DNA of 64,000 bases from NCBI RefSeq assembly GCF_025961475.1, contig NZ_JAOQNS010000001.1, positions 372,001 to 436,000 on the forward strand, written 5' to 3'. The notes beneath the pieces were generated by a model. It worked only from the letters and a program-made list of their open reading frames with translations. It was not told the DNA's origin and ran no database searches. This document shows positions 34,875 to 43,824 of the stretch, piece by piece (position 1 is the first letter of the stretch; each line of letters opens with the position of its first letter). The position numbers were made by a program, and so were the translations under genes. The DNA comes from Rhodobium gokarnense. GTDB taxonomy: Bacteria > Pseudomonadota > Alphaproteobacteria > Rhizobiales > Rhodobiaceae.

Positions 34875-35951
34875 GTGGCGCAGGATCAAGGTAATGGCAG
34901 CGACGGCTCCAGCTGGTCGCGCCGCGCCATCCGCTTCCCGGACGGGCACGAGGAGATCGCGGCGGGACGCATCGGCGTGCTGCTGGTGAACCTTGGAACG
35001 CCGGACGGAACCGACTACTGGTCGATGCGCCGCTATCTGAAGGAGTTCCTGTCCGACCGCCGGGTCGTGGAGGCGCCGCGGCTGATCTGGTGGCCGGTGC
35101 TGAACGGCATCATCCTGTCGACGCGGCCGCAGAAATCCGGCGCCCTTTACGACAAGGTCTGGAACACCGAGCGCAACGAATCTCCCCTGCGCACCATCAC
35201 CCGCTCGCAAGGCGAGAAGCTGGCGGCCGACCTCGCCAGGACCGATCCGCGCATCATCGTCGACTGGGCGATGCGCTACGGCAATCCCTCGATCGCGGAA
35301 AAGCTCGACGCGCTGACGGCGGAGGGCGCCGACCGGCTGCTGATCGTGCCGCTCTATCCGCAATATTCCGCGGCGACGACCGCGACCGTCAACGACAAGG
35401 CGTTCGAGGCGCTCTCCCAGATGCGCTGGCAGCCGGCGGTGCGCACGGCGCCGCCCTATCACGACGATCCGGCCTATATCGAGGCGCTGGCCGCGTCGAC
35501 GAAGAAGCACCTGGCCGAGCTCGACTTCGAGCCGGACATCGTCCTCGCCTCCTTCCACGGCATCCCGAAATCCTATTTCGAAAAGGGCGATCCCTATCAC
35601 TGCCAGTGCCAGAAGACCGTGCGGCTGCTCCGCGAGGCGCTTGGCTGGGCGCCGGAAAGGCTGATGGTCACCTTCCAGTCGCGGTTCGGCCGGGAGGAGT
35701 GGCTGAAGCCCTATACCGACGAGACGGTGGCGCGCCTTGCCCGCGAGGGCGTCCGGAAGATGGCCGTCATCATGCCGGGCTTTGCCGCCGACTGCCTGGA
35801 GACGCTGGAGGAGATCGCCGGCGAAAACGCGGAGATCTTCGAGGAGAACGGCGGCGAGCATTTCGCCGCGCTGCCCTGCCTCAACGACAGCGAGGAGGGG
35901 ATGGCGGTGATCAGGGCGGTGGTGCTGAGAGAGCTCTCCGGCTGGATCTGA
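34875..35951 (+). CDS. hemH: Ferrochelatase
   Basis: HemH inserts Fe2+ into protoporphyrin IX, the last step of heme synthesis, at the inner face of the membrane. The 358-residue protein shows VLLVNLGTPDGTDYWSMRRY at the N-terminus, WAMRYGNPSI, the YPQYSAATTA stretch, the catalytic histidine in ASFHGIPKSYFEKGDPYHCQ and MPGFAADCLETLEEI. An in-frame ATG 39 bases upstream lacks a ribosome-binding site; the GTG at 34875 lies 8 bases after GGAG and is preferred. Confidence 0.93.
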   Translation: MAQDQGNGSDGSSWSRRAIRFPDGHEEIAAGRIGVLLVNLGTPDGTDYWSMRRYLKEFLSDRRVVEAPRLIWWPVLNGIILSTRPQKSGALYDKVWNTERNESPLRTITRSQGEKLAADLARTDPRIIVDWAMRYGNPSIAEKLDALTAEGADRLLIVPLYPQYSAATTATVNDKAFEALSQMRWQPAVRTAPPYHDDPAYIEALAASTKKHLAELDFEPDIVLASFHGIPKSYFEKGDPYHCQCQKTVRLLREALGWAPERLMVTFQSRFGREEWLKPYTDETVARLAREGVRKMAVIMPGFAADCLETLEEIAGENAEIFEENGGEHFAALPCLNDSEEGMAVIRAVVLRELSGWI

Positions 35952-36120
35952 GGCGTCGACCGGACACCGGTCGCAAAAGCCGTTAGATCGGCGCTAATCC
36001 TCACATCCCGTTTTTGTCGCCGCTGCCGGCGAATCCCGGTAAAACCTGAAACAAAGAGGACGTCGCCAGCCGCGTGCGGTGGGTGGCCGGCTGTCCGGTG
36101 CATCAGCAAAGGAAGCCAAA

Positions 36121-37110
36121 ATGCCGTTTGCGCTGACCGGTTTCGATATCGTCGTCATCGTCCTCCTCGTGCTCATCGTCCTCGTCGTCTTCATGGGCGT
36201 GAAGCAGGTACCGCAGGGCTTCAACTACACGATCGAGCGGTTCGGGCGGTACACCAAGACGCTGCGCCCCGGCCTCAACCTGATCATCCCGTTCATCGAC
36301 GTGGTCGGCGCGCGCATGAACATGATGGAGCAGGTGCTCGACGTGCCGAGCCAGGAGGTCATCACCCGCGACAACGCCACGGTGACGGTCAACGGCGTCA
36401 CCTTCTACCAGGTGCTGGACGCGGCGCGGGCGGCCTATGAGGTGGCGGGGCTGGAATACGCCGTCCTCAACCTGACCATGACCAACATCCGTACCGTCAT
36501 GGGCTCCATGGATCTCGACGAACTCCTGTCCAACCGCGACGAGATCAACGAGCGGCTCCTGAAGGTGGTCGATGCGGCGGTGGAGCCGTGGGGCATCAAG
36601 ATCACCCGCATCGAGATCAAGGACATCGATCCGCCGCGGGACCTGGTCGACGCGATGGCGCGGCAGATGAAGGCGGAGCGCGACAAGCGCGCCTCGATCC
36701 TGGAGGCCGAGGGCAAGCGGCAGTCGGAAATCCTGAAGGCCGAAGGCGAGAAGCAGGCCCGCATCCTGGAGGCGGAAGGCCAGCGCGAGGCAGCCTTCAA
36801 GGACGCCGAGGCCCGCGAACGTCTGGCCCAGGCGGAAGCCAAGGCGACCCAGGACGTCTCCAAGGCCATCGCCGAGGGCGACGTCCAGGCGATCAACTAT
36901 TTCGTCGCCACCAAATATGTCGAGGCGCTGAAGGAAGTCGCGCGCGCGCCGAACCAGAAGGTGTTGATGCTGCCGGTCGAGGCGACCTCGATCCTCGGCG
37001 CCCTCAACGGCATTGCCGAGATCGCCAAGGAATCCTTCGGCGAGGAGGCTGTCGCCCGGCGCCGCCAGGGCTCCGTGCCGCGCACCGGACCGGGTGAAAG
37101 GGACGCGTGA
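36121..37110 (+). CDS. SPFH/band-7 membrane protease-associated protein (QmcA/stomatin-like)
   Basis: The 329-residue protein has one N-terminal transmembrane helix (residues about 8-27) and then an SPFH domain with YTIERFGRYTKTLRPGLNLI and DVPSQEVITRDNATVTVNGV. A long coiled-coil rich in Glu/Ala/Lys (about residues 180-265, with ILEAEGKRQSEILKAEGEKQ) follows, and the tail is YVEALKEVARAPNQKVLMLP. Such proteins form ring-like membrane assemblies that regulate proteases. It overlaps the NfeD gene that follows, its usual partner. AAGGAAG precedes the ATG. Confidence 0.94.
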   Translation: MPFALTGFDIVVIVLLVLIVLVVFMGVKQVPQGFNYTIERFGRYTKTLRPGLNLIIPFIDVVGARMNMMEQVLDVPSQEVITRDNATVTVNGVTFYQVLDAARAAYEVAGLEYAVLNLTMTNIRTVMGSMDLDELLSNRDEINERLLKVVDAAVEPWGIKITRIEIKDIDPPRDLVDAMARQMKAERDKRASILEAEGKRQSEILKAEGEKQARILEAEGQREAAFKDAEARERLAQAEAKATQDVSKAIAEGDVQAINYFVATKYVEALKEVARAPNQKVLMLPVEATSILGALNGIAEIAKESFGEEAVARRRQGSVPRTGPGERDA

Positions 37111-37586
37111 TGGGCCTCATCGAGACGGTCATCAACTTCCTCGGGCCGTGGAACTGGTGGGTTCTCGGCCTGGTGCTGCTCGCCGTGGAGATCCTGATCC
37201 CCGGAACGTTCTTCCTGTGGTTCGGCGTTTCGGCGATCATCGTCGGCTCGATCTCGCTGTTCATCACCTGGGGCTGGCAGGCGCAGGTCATCGTCTTCAT
37301 GGCGCTGGCCGTCGTCGCGCTGATCGCAAGCCGGCTGCTCCTGCGCCGGACGCGCGAGCCGGAGCCGGCCGAGACGACGTTCCTCAACCGCCGCGGCGCG
37401 CGGCTGATCGGGCGGACCTTCACGCTGACCGAGCCGATCGTGGAAGGCTCCGGCCGCCTCAAGATCGACGACAGCGTCTGGCGGGTGTCGGGTCCCGACC
37501 TTGCCGCCGGCACCCGGGTGACCATCGTCGATGCGGACGGCGCGCTGTTGCGGGTCGGGCCGGCAGAGGTCGCCGATACGGCGTAA
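37110..37586 (+). CDS. NfeD-like membrane protein
   Basis: The 158-residue protein has two to three hydrophobic segments in the first 70 residues (WWVLGLVLLAVEILIPGTFF, LFITWGWQAQVIVFMALAVV) and an OB-fold domain at the C-terminus (NRRGARLIGRTFTLTEPI, WRVSGPDLAAGTRVTIVD). NfeD-like proteins pair with SPFH proteins in membrane quality control. Its ATG overlaps the TGA of the SPFH gene. It is convergent with the motB-like gene, 24 bases away. Confidence 0.92.
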   Translation: MGLIETVINFLGPWNWWVLGLVLLAVEILIPGTFFLWFGVSAIIVGSISLFITWGWQAQVIVFMALAVVALIASRLLLRRTREPEPAETTFLNRRGARLIGRTFTLTEPIVEGSGRLKIDDSVWRVSGPDLAAGTRVTIVDADGALLRVGPAEVADTA

Positions 37587-37610
37587 TCGTCGCGGTGGAG
37601 CCGGTCGCCG

Positions 37611-38465
37611 CTACGGCTTGTAGTCCGGCGGCAGCGGCGGTTCCTCTTTCATCAACAGGATCGAGATGCGCCGGTTGGCGGCGAGGAACGGGTCGTTGGG
37701 AAACAGCGGCTCGGTGTCGGCCTTGCCGACGACGGAGAAGATCTGGTCGCTGCGCACGCCGAACTGGTTGAGGATGCGCCTCGTGGCGTTGGCCCGGTCG
37801 GCGGAGAGGTCCCAGCCGGAATAGTTGGGATTGTTGAAGGCCCGCCCGGAGGTGGTGTGGCCGGTGACGCGGATGCGGTTCGGCATGGCGCGGACCACTT
37901 CGGCCATCCGCTCCAGCAGTTGCCGGGTCGATTCATACGGGAACTTGGAGCCTTCGGGGAACATCGAGCGGCCGTCCTGGTCGACCAGCATGATGTTGAG
38001 GCCTTCCTCGTTCTCCTCGATGATGATGTTCTTTGACAGCTCTGCGATGTCCGGCATGTCCTGCCAGGCCTGGCGCAGCGAGGCGGCGGCGGTCGCGAAC
38101 TGGCGCGTGCGCTCGACGTCGGTGATCTCGACGTCGTAGGTGTTGTTCTCCGGGCCCTGCTTGGTGCGGCCGTCGTGGCGGGTGGATTCGACCTCGGAAT
38201 CCGTCTTTGTCGGCATCGGCGCGACGCGGCGCACATATTCGCGCACCGGCACGCCCTCGATCTCGATCATGCCCTGGTGGCGGGACTCCACCTTGATGCC
38301 GAAGGCGTCGCGCATGGAGCCGGCGACCACCTGCAGCTTCTCCTTGTCCTGGATCGAAAAGGAGATGATGAGCACGAAGAAGCAGACCAGCAGCGACATC
38401 AGGTCGGCGAAGGTCACCAGCCATTCCGGCGCGCCGGCGGGAGGGCACTTCTTCTTCTTGGCCAT
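37611..38465 (-). CDS. motB: MotB-like stator protein (OmpA-type peptidoglycan-binding domain)
   Basis: The 284-residue protein has a short cytoplasmic basic N-terminus, one transmembrane helix with the ion-binding Asp21 in WLVTFADLMSLLVCFFVLII, a periplasmic linker, and a C-terminal OmpA domain (IRVTGHTTSG, WDLSADRANATRRILNQFG, FLAANRRISILLM). It anchors a MotA partner to the wall and couples ion flow to torque. No flagellin or basal-body genes are in the window, so use in the flagellar motor is likely but not shown. It follows the motA gene by 9 bases. Confidence 0.9.
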   Translation of the reverse strand: MAKKKKCPPAGAPEWLVTFADLMSLLVCFFVLIISFSIQDKEKLQVVAGSMRDAFGIKVESRHQGMIEIEGVPVREYVRRVAPMPTKTDSEVESTRHDGRTKQGPENNTYDVEITDVERTRQFATAAASLRQAWQDMPDIAELSKNIIIEENEEGLNIMLVDQDGRSMFPEGSKFPYESTRQLLERMAEVVRAMPNRIRVTGHTTSGRAFNNPNYSGWDLSADRANATRRILNQFGVRSDQIFSVVGKADTEPLFPNDPFLAANRRISILLMKEEPPLPPDYKP

Positions 38466-38474
38466 CTCTCGCCC

Positions 38475-39248
38475 CTACGCCGCGGCCGCTTCGATCAGGT
38501 CGCCGCGATTCTTCTCCGGCAGGTAGGCGATCAGCATCTCGCGGATCAGCGCCGGGCTCTTGGATTCCCGGATCTGCATGACGCCGTCGATGATGAGGGT
38601 CTGGTTGACGTCCTCCACATTGGCCTTGGCGCCGAGCTTCTCGTAGATCGGGATGCAGACGAGGTTGGCCAGCAGGGCGCCGTAGAGGGTGGTGAGGAGC
38701 GCGATCGCCATGGATGGGCCGATGGTCGAGGGATCGTCCATGGTCGCCAGCATCTGGACGAGGCCGACGAGCGTGCCGATCATGCCGAAGGCCGGCGCAC
38801 TGTCGCCGAGCGCCTTGAAGATGCGCTGGCCCTCTTCGAGCCGGTCGAGATAGAGATCGCGCTCACGCTCCATGGATTCGCGAATGAAATTCGGCTCGTA
38901 GCCGTCGGCGATGTACTGCACGCCCTTGGCCAGGGTGGCATCGGAGACTTCCACGTTCTCAAGCCCGAGCGGGCCCTGCTTGCGGGCGACGTCGGCGAGC
39001 TCCGTGATCTCCTCGATCATCGTGCGCGGCTCGATCTTCTTGTGGGTGAAGGCGACCTTGGCGCCGGTGATGAAGGCCGAGGCGACACCGGCCAGCGGAA
39101 ACCGGATCAGGGTTGCTGCCATGCCGCCGCCGAAGACGATCAGGATCGACGCGATGTCGATGAACTGGCTGATGTTGCCGCCGAGGAAAATCGCGGTGAC
39201 GACTACGGCCGTACCCGCGACAATACCGATGATTGTTGCCAGATCCAT
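38475..39248 (-). CDS. motA: MotA/PomA-like stator protein
   Basis: The 257-residue protein has four hydrophobic segments. It shows the MotA pattern FIDIASILIVFGGGMAATLI, a charged cytoplasmic loop with ERERDLYLDRLEEGQRIFKA, and the paired C-terminal helices APAFGMIGTLVGLVQMLATM and GPSMAIALLTTLYGALLANL. The length and sequence resemble the PomA (sodium-type) branch more than E. coli MotA, but ion choice cannot be decided by eye. It precedes motB on the minus strand. Confidence 0.9.
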   Translation of the reverse strand: MDLATIIGIVAGTAVVVTAIFLGGNISQFIDIASILIVFGGGMAATLIRFPLAGVASAFITGAKVAFTHKKIEPRTMIEEITELADVARKQGPLGLENVEVSDATLAKGVQYIADGYEPNFIRESMERERDLYLDRLEEGQRIFKALGDSAPAFGMIGTLVGLVQMLATMDDPSTIGPSMAIALLTTLYGALLANLVCIPIYEKLGAKANVEDVNQTLIIDGVMQIRESKSPALIREMLIAYLPEKNRGDLIEAAAA

Positions 39249-39407
39249 AACTGTCCCAACTCCTCTCGGATGACCGCATGCGGCCGTCCTCGGGGCGCAG
39301 TCTATGGATCACAGGGCTAAATAATCCCTAATCGAGGTGCGAAAATTCGTCTCCGTCCCGGAAAAAACCCATAGGCTTCAGGACGCGCTCACCGAAAATC
39401 GGCAGCG

Positions 39408-39432
39408 TTTACGCTTCGTTAACCTTAACGAA
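39408..39432. promoter_or_regulatory. Possible CtrA box and dyad upstream of motA
   Basis: In the 293-base gap between motA and kdsD, TTTA at 39408-39411 is followed after 7 bases by TTAAC at 39419-39423, one mismatch from the CtrA site TTAA-N7-TTAAC. It overlaps a perfect dyad, TTCGTTAA-CC-TTAACGAA (39415-39432). The site lies about 165 bases upstream of motA. CtrA binding is inference. No gene is seen in the gap. Confidence 0.45.
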
Positions 39433-39541
39433 AACTTGACATGGAAAACGGTAGCGGACGCCCGCACGCCGCGCGAGCAGAGGGCGTTTCGGGAAGAAAA
39501 GGCGGTTGCCGGGACTGGATCGGCAGCGACGGGGCGCTGCT

Positions 39542-40561
39542 TCAGGCGACGCCGGCGCGCAGGAGGTCGTGCAGGTGGATGATGCCGACGGCGCGCTCGT
39601 CCTCGACGACGAACAGGGCCGAAATGCTGGAGGATTCAAGCATCTCCAGGGCCGAGGCGACGAGCAGGTCCGGCTTCACCGTCTTCGGCGAGCGGGTCAT
39701 GACCTCGTCGACGCGCTTGGACAGAAGATCAGAGGCGAGGTGGCGGCGCAAGTCACCGTCGGTGATGATGCCCGCCAGCCTTCCGGCCTCGTCGACGATG
39801 CCGAGCGAGCCGAAGCCCTTCTGGGTGATCAGGACGATGGCCTCGGTCATCGGCGTGTCGAGCGGCGTCAGCGGCACCCGGTCGCCGGTGTGCATGATGT
39901 CGCGGACGAATTGCAGCGATGCGCCGAGGCGCCCGCCCGGATGGAAGATGCCGAAATCCTGCGGCGTGAAGCCGCGCGCCTCCAGGAGGGCGATGGCCAT
40001 GGCGTCGCCGACGGAGAGCTGCAGGATGGTCGAGGTGGTCGGGGCAAGGCCGTGCGGGCAGGCCTCGGCCGCCTTCGGCAGGGCAAGGACGATGTCGGCG
40101 GCGCGGCCGAGCGTGCTCTTGGCGCTCGAGGTCAGCGCGATCAGCGGCACGCGGAAGCGGCGCGAATAGGCGATGATGCTGGCCATCTCGCGGGTCTCGC
40201 CGGACCAGGAAATGGCGATAATGGCATCGCCAGCGGTGACCATGCCGAGGTCGCCGTGGCTGGCCTCGCTCGGATGGACGAAGAAGGCCGGGGTGCCGGT
40301 GGAGGCGAAGGTGGCGGCGATCTTGGAGCCGATATGGCCGCTCTTGCCGATGCCGGTGACGATGACGCGGCCGGGAATGCCGCTGATCAGGCGCACAGCG
40401 TCGACGAAGGGCTCCGATAATCCGTTGCCGAGCGCCTTCTGCAGCGCCATCAAACCCTGGATTTCGTTATGGACCGTGCGACCTGCCGACTCGATAAGCT
40501 CTACGTCACTATGGTCGATCACGCTCAAGGGGCCACCGCCGACGATTGCAAGCTTCGCCAT
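39542..40561 (-). CDS. kdsD: Arabinose-5-phosphate isomerase (KpsF/GutQ family)
   Basis: This enzyme makes arabinose 5-phosphate from ribulose 5-phosphate for Kdo and hence lipopolysaccharide. The 339-residue protein has an SIS domain (VIVTGIGKSGHIGSKIAATF, HPSEASHGDLGM, ISWSGETREM) and two CBS domains (residues about 210-335, with IITDGDLRRHL and VGIIHLHDLLRAG). Full length. The N-terminus is about 10 residues longer than in E. coli, and there is no clearly better internal start. It is divergent from the outer-membrane barrel gene. Confidence 0.93.
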   Translation of the reverse strand: MAKLAIVGGGPLSVIDHSDVELIESAGRTVHNEIQGLMALQKALGNGLSEPFVDAVRLISGIPGRVIVTGIGKSGHIGSKIAATFASTGTPAFFVHPSEASHGDLGMVTAGDAIIAISWSGETREMASIIAYSRRFRVPLIALTSSAKSTLGRAADIVLALPKAAEACPHGLAPTTSTILQLSVGDAMAIALLEARGFTPQDFGIFHPGGRLGASLQFVRDIMHTGDRVPLTPLDTPMTEAIVLITQKGFGSLGIVDEAGRLAGIITDGDLRRHLASDLLSKRVDEVMTRSPKTVKPDLLVASALEMLESSSISALFVVEDERAVGIIHLHDLLRAGVA

Positions 40562-40625
40562 TTTACACCATTTTGTTTTCGTTGTACCCGGCGTTGGGCA
40601 AGGGGAAGCTCGTGGCTAGTCCGCG

Positions 40626-40647
40626 ATTGCGACCACTATGTGGCAAT
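40626..40647. promoter_or_regulatory. Inverted repeat in the kdsD/barrel divergent region
   Basis: In the 296-base space between the divergent kdsD and the outer-membrane barrel gene, ATTGC-GA-CCAC (40626-40636) pairs with GTGGCAAT (40640-40647) around TAT with a small bulge. A second palindrome, TTTTCCG-C-CGGAAAA, lies at 40739-40753. Both are candidate operators. No gene is seen in the space. Confidence 0.4.
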
Positions 40648-40857
40648 AATCCGGCAAAATCCTGCGGCGCGGCACGACGTCCCGCCACTGTCCCCAATAA
40701 GCGACACCTATAGCGCGTTTATGGCCCCGTTTCACGGATTTTCCGCCGGAAAAAACCGCCTTTGACGGGAATTGGCAGCACCATGCCAACGAAACATTAA
40801 CCCTGCGCCTTTACTTTTCGGAAAGAACCGGCCCTTGCGGCCAGATTTCGAAACGGG

Positions 40858-42396
40858 GTGCGGGTGTCGCTTTTCTCGTCGTCGCCAATTCTCGGTATGC
40901 GCGGTTGCCTGACGGCCCTTGCGGTCGTCCTTGCCGCTGGCGTCGGTCCGGCCCATGGCCAGACCGCGACCGGCGATGTGCAGCTTCGCGGCAGCGCGCC
41001 GACCGATGGCGGCTTCAGCGACGACGAAGACGCACTGCTCGGCGCCTCGGATGACGAAACGGCGGATGGCGCTGCAACGGCGACGCCCGCCGATGGCACG
41101 CGCACGCCGCCGCGGCCGCGCTCCGCGGAGGACGCCCGCCGGGAAAGGCTCGGCGGCCGCCCGGAGGCTGTGCGGGCCGTGCAGCCGGTGCAGCCCGGGC
41201 CGCGCAATGCCGACGGCACCCTCATGGAGCGGGTCGACACGACGGTGACGGCCGAGGCGCCGGAGGACAATTTCGACGACGACAAGGACGCCTATGAGCC
41301 GCTCGGCATCCGCGCCGGCTCCTTCATCGTCAAGCCGCAGGTGGAGACGACCGGCGGCGGCTCGACCAATGTCGACCAGGACCACAACGGCAAGTCCGGC
41401 GCCTTCTATCGCATCCGCCCGTCGCTGGACGTGCAGTCCGACTGGTCGCGGCATTCGCTGAACGTCAACCTCAACGGCGAGTACACGGGCTATATCGACA
41501 GCGCCACCGAGGATACGCCGACCTTCGACGGCCAGGCGACGGGCCGGATCGACGTGCGTGACGGCACGCGGCTGGAGCTGGAGGCGGGCTACCAGCTCGA
41601 ACAGGAAGAGGCCGAAAGCGCGGAACGCAAGAAGGGCACCGACCGTGCCGACATCCACACGCTGACCGGGGCGGCCGCCATCGTCCAGGACGTGCGCCGC
41701 TTCCAGGTCCGCCTGCGCGGTGCCGTTGAACGCCAGTCCTACGATTCCAACGACGGCGGCACCGGGCGCGACTACACCCTGACGGAGATTTCGCTGCGGA
41801 CCGGCTACAAGGTCTCGCCGGCCCTGATGCCCTATGTGGAGGGCTCGCTGTTCCAGCGCCAGCTCGACGACGAGCGCGACGCCGACGGGTACCGGCGCTC
41901 CAGCGACGGCTATTCCCTGCGCGGCGGCGTCGCCATCGACATGGCCTCCAAGCTGACCGGCGATCTCGCCGCCGGCTGGCGCCGCGAGGAGCCGCGCGAC
42001 GGGCGGCTGAAGGCGCTGGAAGGTCCGACCGTCGACGGCACGCTGACCTGGTCGCCGAGCCGGCTGACGACGATCGCGCTGACCGGCTCGACCACGCTCG
42101 ACACCACGACGCTGACCGGCTCGGCCGGCTCGGTCGAATACAAGGGCGTTCTCACCGGGACCCGGTCGCTGCGCCGCAACGTCAAGCTGGTTGGCGCGCT
42201 CGGACTTGCCTACCGCGACTACGAATCGAGCCCCGTCACCGAATGGCGGCGCACGGCCGATGCCAGCGTCGAATGGTCGTTCAACCGCAACGTCGCGGCC
42301 GTCGCGCGCTACGGCTACGAGGACCTCGATTCCAGCGAGCGCGGCAACGACTACCGCGCACACAGCATCGAGGCCGGCGTGATCCTCAGGCACTGA
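40858..42396 (+). CDS. Outer-membrane beta-barrel protein (BBP2/PF10082-like)
   Basis: The 512-residue precursor has a signal peptide (cleavage near AHGQ), an acidic, low-complexity periplasmic-like segment (residues about 40-140), and from about 150 repeated amphipathic strands such as PQVETTGGGSTNVDQDHNGK and LRTGYKVSPALMPYVEGSL. The last residues form a strand ending in IEAGVILRH. This fits the alphaproteobacterial outer-membrane barrel family, whose function is not known. Start is uncertain: GTG at 40858 or 40864 or ATG at 40897 are all in frame; the GTG forms give a complete signal peptide. Confidence 0.82.
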   Translation: MRVSLFSSSPILGMRGCLTALAVVLAAGVGPAHGQTATGDVQLRGSAPTDGGFSDDEDALLGASDDETADGAATATPADGTRTPPRPRSAEDARRERLGGRPEAVRAVQPVQPGPRNADGTLMERVDTTVTAEAPEDNFDDDKDAYEPLGIRAGSFIVKPQVETTGGGSTNVDQDHNGKSGAFYRIRPSLDVQSDWSRHSLNVNLNGEYTGYIDSATEDTPTFDGQATGRIDVRDGTRLELEAGYQLEQEEAESAERKKGTDRADIHTLTGAAAIVQDVRRFQVRLRGAVERQSYDSNDGGTGRDYTLTEISLRTGYKVSPALMPYVEGSLFQRQLDDERDADGYRRSSDGYSLRGGVAIDMASKLTGDLAAGWRREEPRDGRLKALEGPTVDGTLTWSPSRLTTIALTGSTTLDTTTLTGSAGSVEYKGVLTGTRSLRRNVKLVGALGLAYRDYESSPVTEWRRTADASVEWSFNRNVAAVARYGYEDLDSSERGNDYRAHSIEAGVILRH

Positions 42397-42455
42397 CCGC
42401 GACCGTCGGCCGACGTTTTCACCCGTTCCGATCAGACATCCGAAAGGAGGCACAA

Positions 42456-43712
42456 TTGACCGGTATTTCTCCCCGCATCACGGCAGGCTCCCTGCGCGGT
42501 GCCGCATTCCTTGTCGGCTTCTGGGCCGCCGTCGTCATCTTCGTCCTTGCCGCCTCCGTCGGGGCCAAGGCCGATGCCCGTTTCGATCGCTGGGTCAAGG
42601 ACTTCTGGCCGACCGCCAAGGCGGCGGGCGTTTCCTGGAACACCTATCGCCAGGCCTTTGCCGGCGTCGACCCCGACCCGGATATCCTGAAGAAGGCGTC
42701 GCGGCAGCCGGAGTTCGTCACCCCGATCTGGGACTATCTGGGCTCGGCCGCGTCCGAGCGCCGGGTGGAGAACGGCCGCGAGAAGCTCGTCGAATGGCGG
42801 TCCTGGCTCGACCGGATCGAGGCCAAATACGGCGTCGACCGCCACGTCGTCGTCGCCATCTGGGGCATGGAATCCTCCTATGGCGAGGTGCTGAACAACC
42901 CCAAGATCGTCAAGAACGTGATCCGCTCGCTGTCGACGCTCGCCTATGCCGGCGGCAAGCGGCGCCGATTCGGCGAAAGCCAGCTCGTCGCGGCCTTGAA
43001 GATCCTGGAACGCGGCGACGTCGATCCGCGCCACATGACCGGCTCCTGGGCCGGCGCCATGGGCCATACCCAGTTCATCCCGACGACGTTCGAGGCCTAT
43101 GCGGTCGATATGGATGGCGACGGGCGGCGCAACATCTGGACCTCGATCCCCGATGCCCTCGGCTCCACGGCGGCCTACCTCAACCGCTCCGGCTGGGTCA
43201 GCGGCAAGACCTGGGGCTACGAGGTGGACCTGCCGCGCGGCTTCAACTTCGCGCTCGCCGACGGCCGCGGCAAGCGGTCGATCGCCGAATGGCAGGCGCT
43301 GGGCGTCACCCGTGTGCTCGGCCGGACGTTTCCCCGGCCGGACGACGAGGCCTATCTCCTGATGCCCGCCGGCGCGCGCGGCCCGGCGTTCCTGATGCTG
43401 AAGAATTTCCGGGTCATCAAGCGCTACAACAATGCCGACGCCTATGCGCTGGCCGTCGGCCACCTTGCCGACAAGCTGATGGGGGCAGGGCCGCTGGCGG
43501 CGTCCTGGCCGCGCGAGGAAAAGCCGCTGACGCGCTCGCAGACCCGCGAGCTGCAGGCACTCCTCAACCGGCTCGGCTATCCGGCCGGCACGCCGGACGG
43601 CAAGCTCGGGCCGAAGACCCGGGCGGCGATCCGCGGTTACCAGAAGCGTATCGGCATGCCGCCGGACGGCTATGCCAACACCCGCCTCCTCAGCAATCTC
43701 AAGGACGGTTGA
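42456..43712 (+). CDS. Lytic murein transglycosylase (MltB-type SLT_2) with C-terminal peptidoglycan-binding domain
   Basis: The enzyme cleaves the MurNAc-GlcNAc glycan bond of peptidoglycan with formation of 1,6-anhydro ends. The 418-residue protein has an N-terminal hydrophobic export segment, a transglycosylase domain with the catalytic Glu in VAIWGMESSYGEVLNNPK, GSWAGAMGHTQFIPTTFEAY and the GDGRRNIWTSIPDALGSTA stretch, and a PG_binding_1 domain at about 355-415 (QALLNRLGYPAGTPDGKLG). The TTG start at 42456 follows AAAGGAGG, the best ribosome-binding site in the window. Confidence 0.93.
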   Translation: MTGISPRITAGSLRGAAFLVGFWAAVVIFVLAASVGAKADARFDRWVKDFWPTAKAAGVSWNTYRQAFAGVDPDPDILKKASRQPEFVTPIWDYLGSAASERRVENGREKLVEWRSWLDRIEAKYGVDRHVVVAIWGMESSYGEVLNNPKIVKNVIRSLSTLAYAGGKRRRFGESQLVAALKILERGDVDPRHMTGSWAGAMGHTQFIPTTFEAYAVDMDGDGRRNIWTSIPDALGSTAAYLNRSGWVSGKTWGYEVDLPRGFNFALADGRGKRSIAEWQALGVTRVLGRTFPRPDDEAYLLMPAGARGPAFLMLKNFRVIKRYNNADAYALAVGHLADKLMGAGPLAASWPREEKPLTRSQTRELQALLNRLGYPAGTPDGKLGPKTRAAIRGYQKRIGMPPDGYANTRLLSNLKDG

Positions 43713-43740
43713 TCGTGGGTCCCTCGCCATCTTGACGCCT

Positions 43741-43770
43741 GGAACCTATAATGGGGGAACCTATAATGGG
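43741..43770. repeat. Perfect 15-bp tandem duplication containing TATAAT
   Basis: GGAACCTATAATGGG occurs twice in tandem (43741-43755 and 43756-43770) in the 112-base space between the transglycosylase and the SGNH hydrolase genes. Each copy contains TATAAT. A TTGACG lies at 43732, but its distance to the two TATAAT copies is 9 and 24 bases, neither near 17. It is probably a recent duplication and could affect the promoter of the SGNH gene. Confidence 0.85.
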
Positions 43771-43824
43771 ATCGAGCGGGCGCGGGCAGCTTTGCCGGCG
43801 CCCGTTGGACAAGGGGAACCCAAG

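Noticed and set aside
40739-40753. TTTTCCG-C-CGGAAAA as a terminator for kdsD or its neighbour
   Set aside because: It lies upstream of both divergent genes, so it cannot end either transcript. It is mentioned only as a possible operator.
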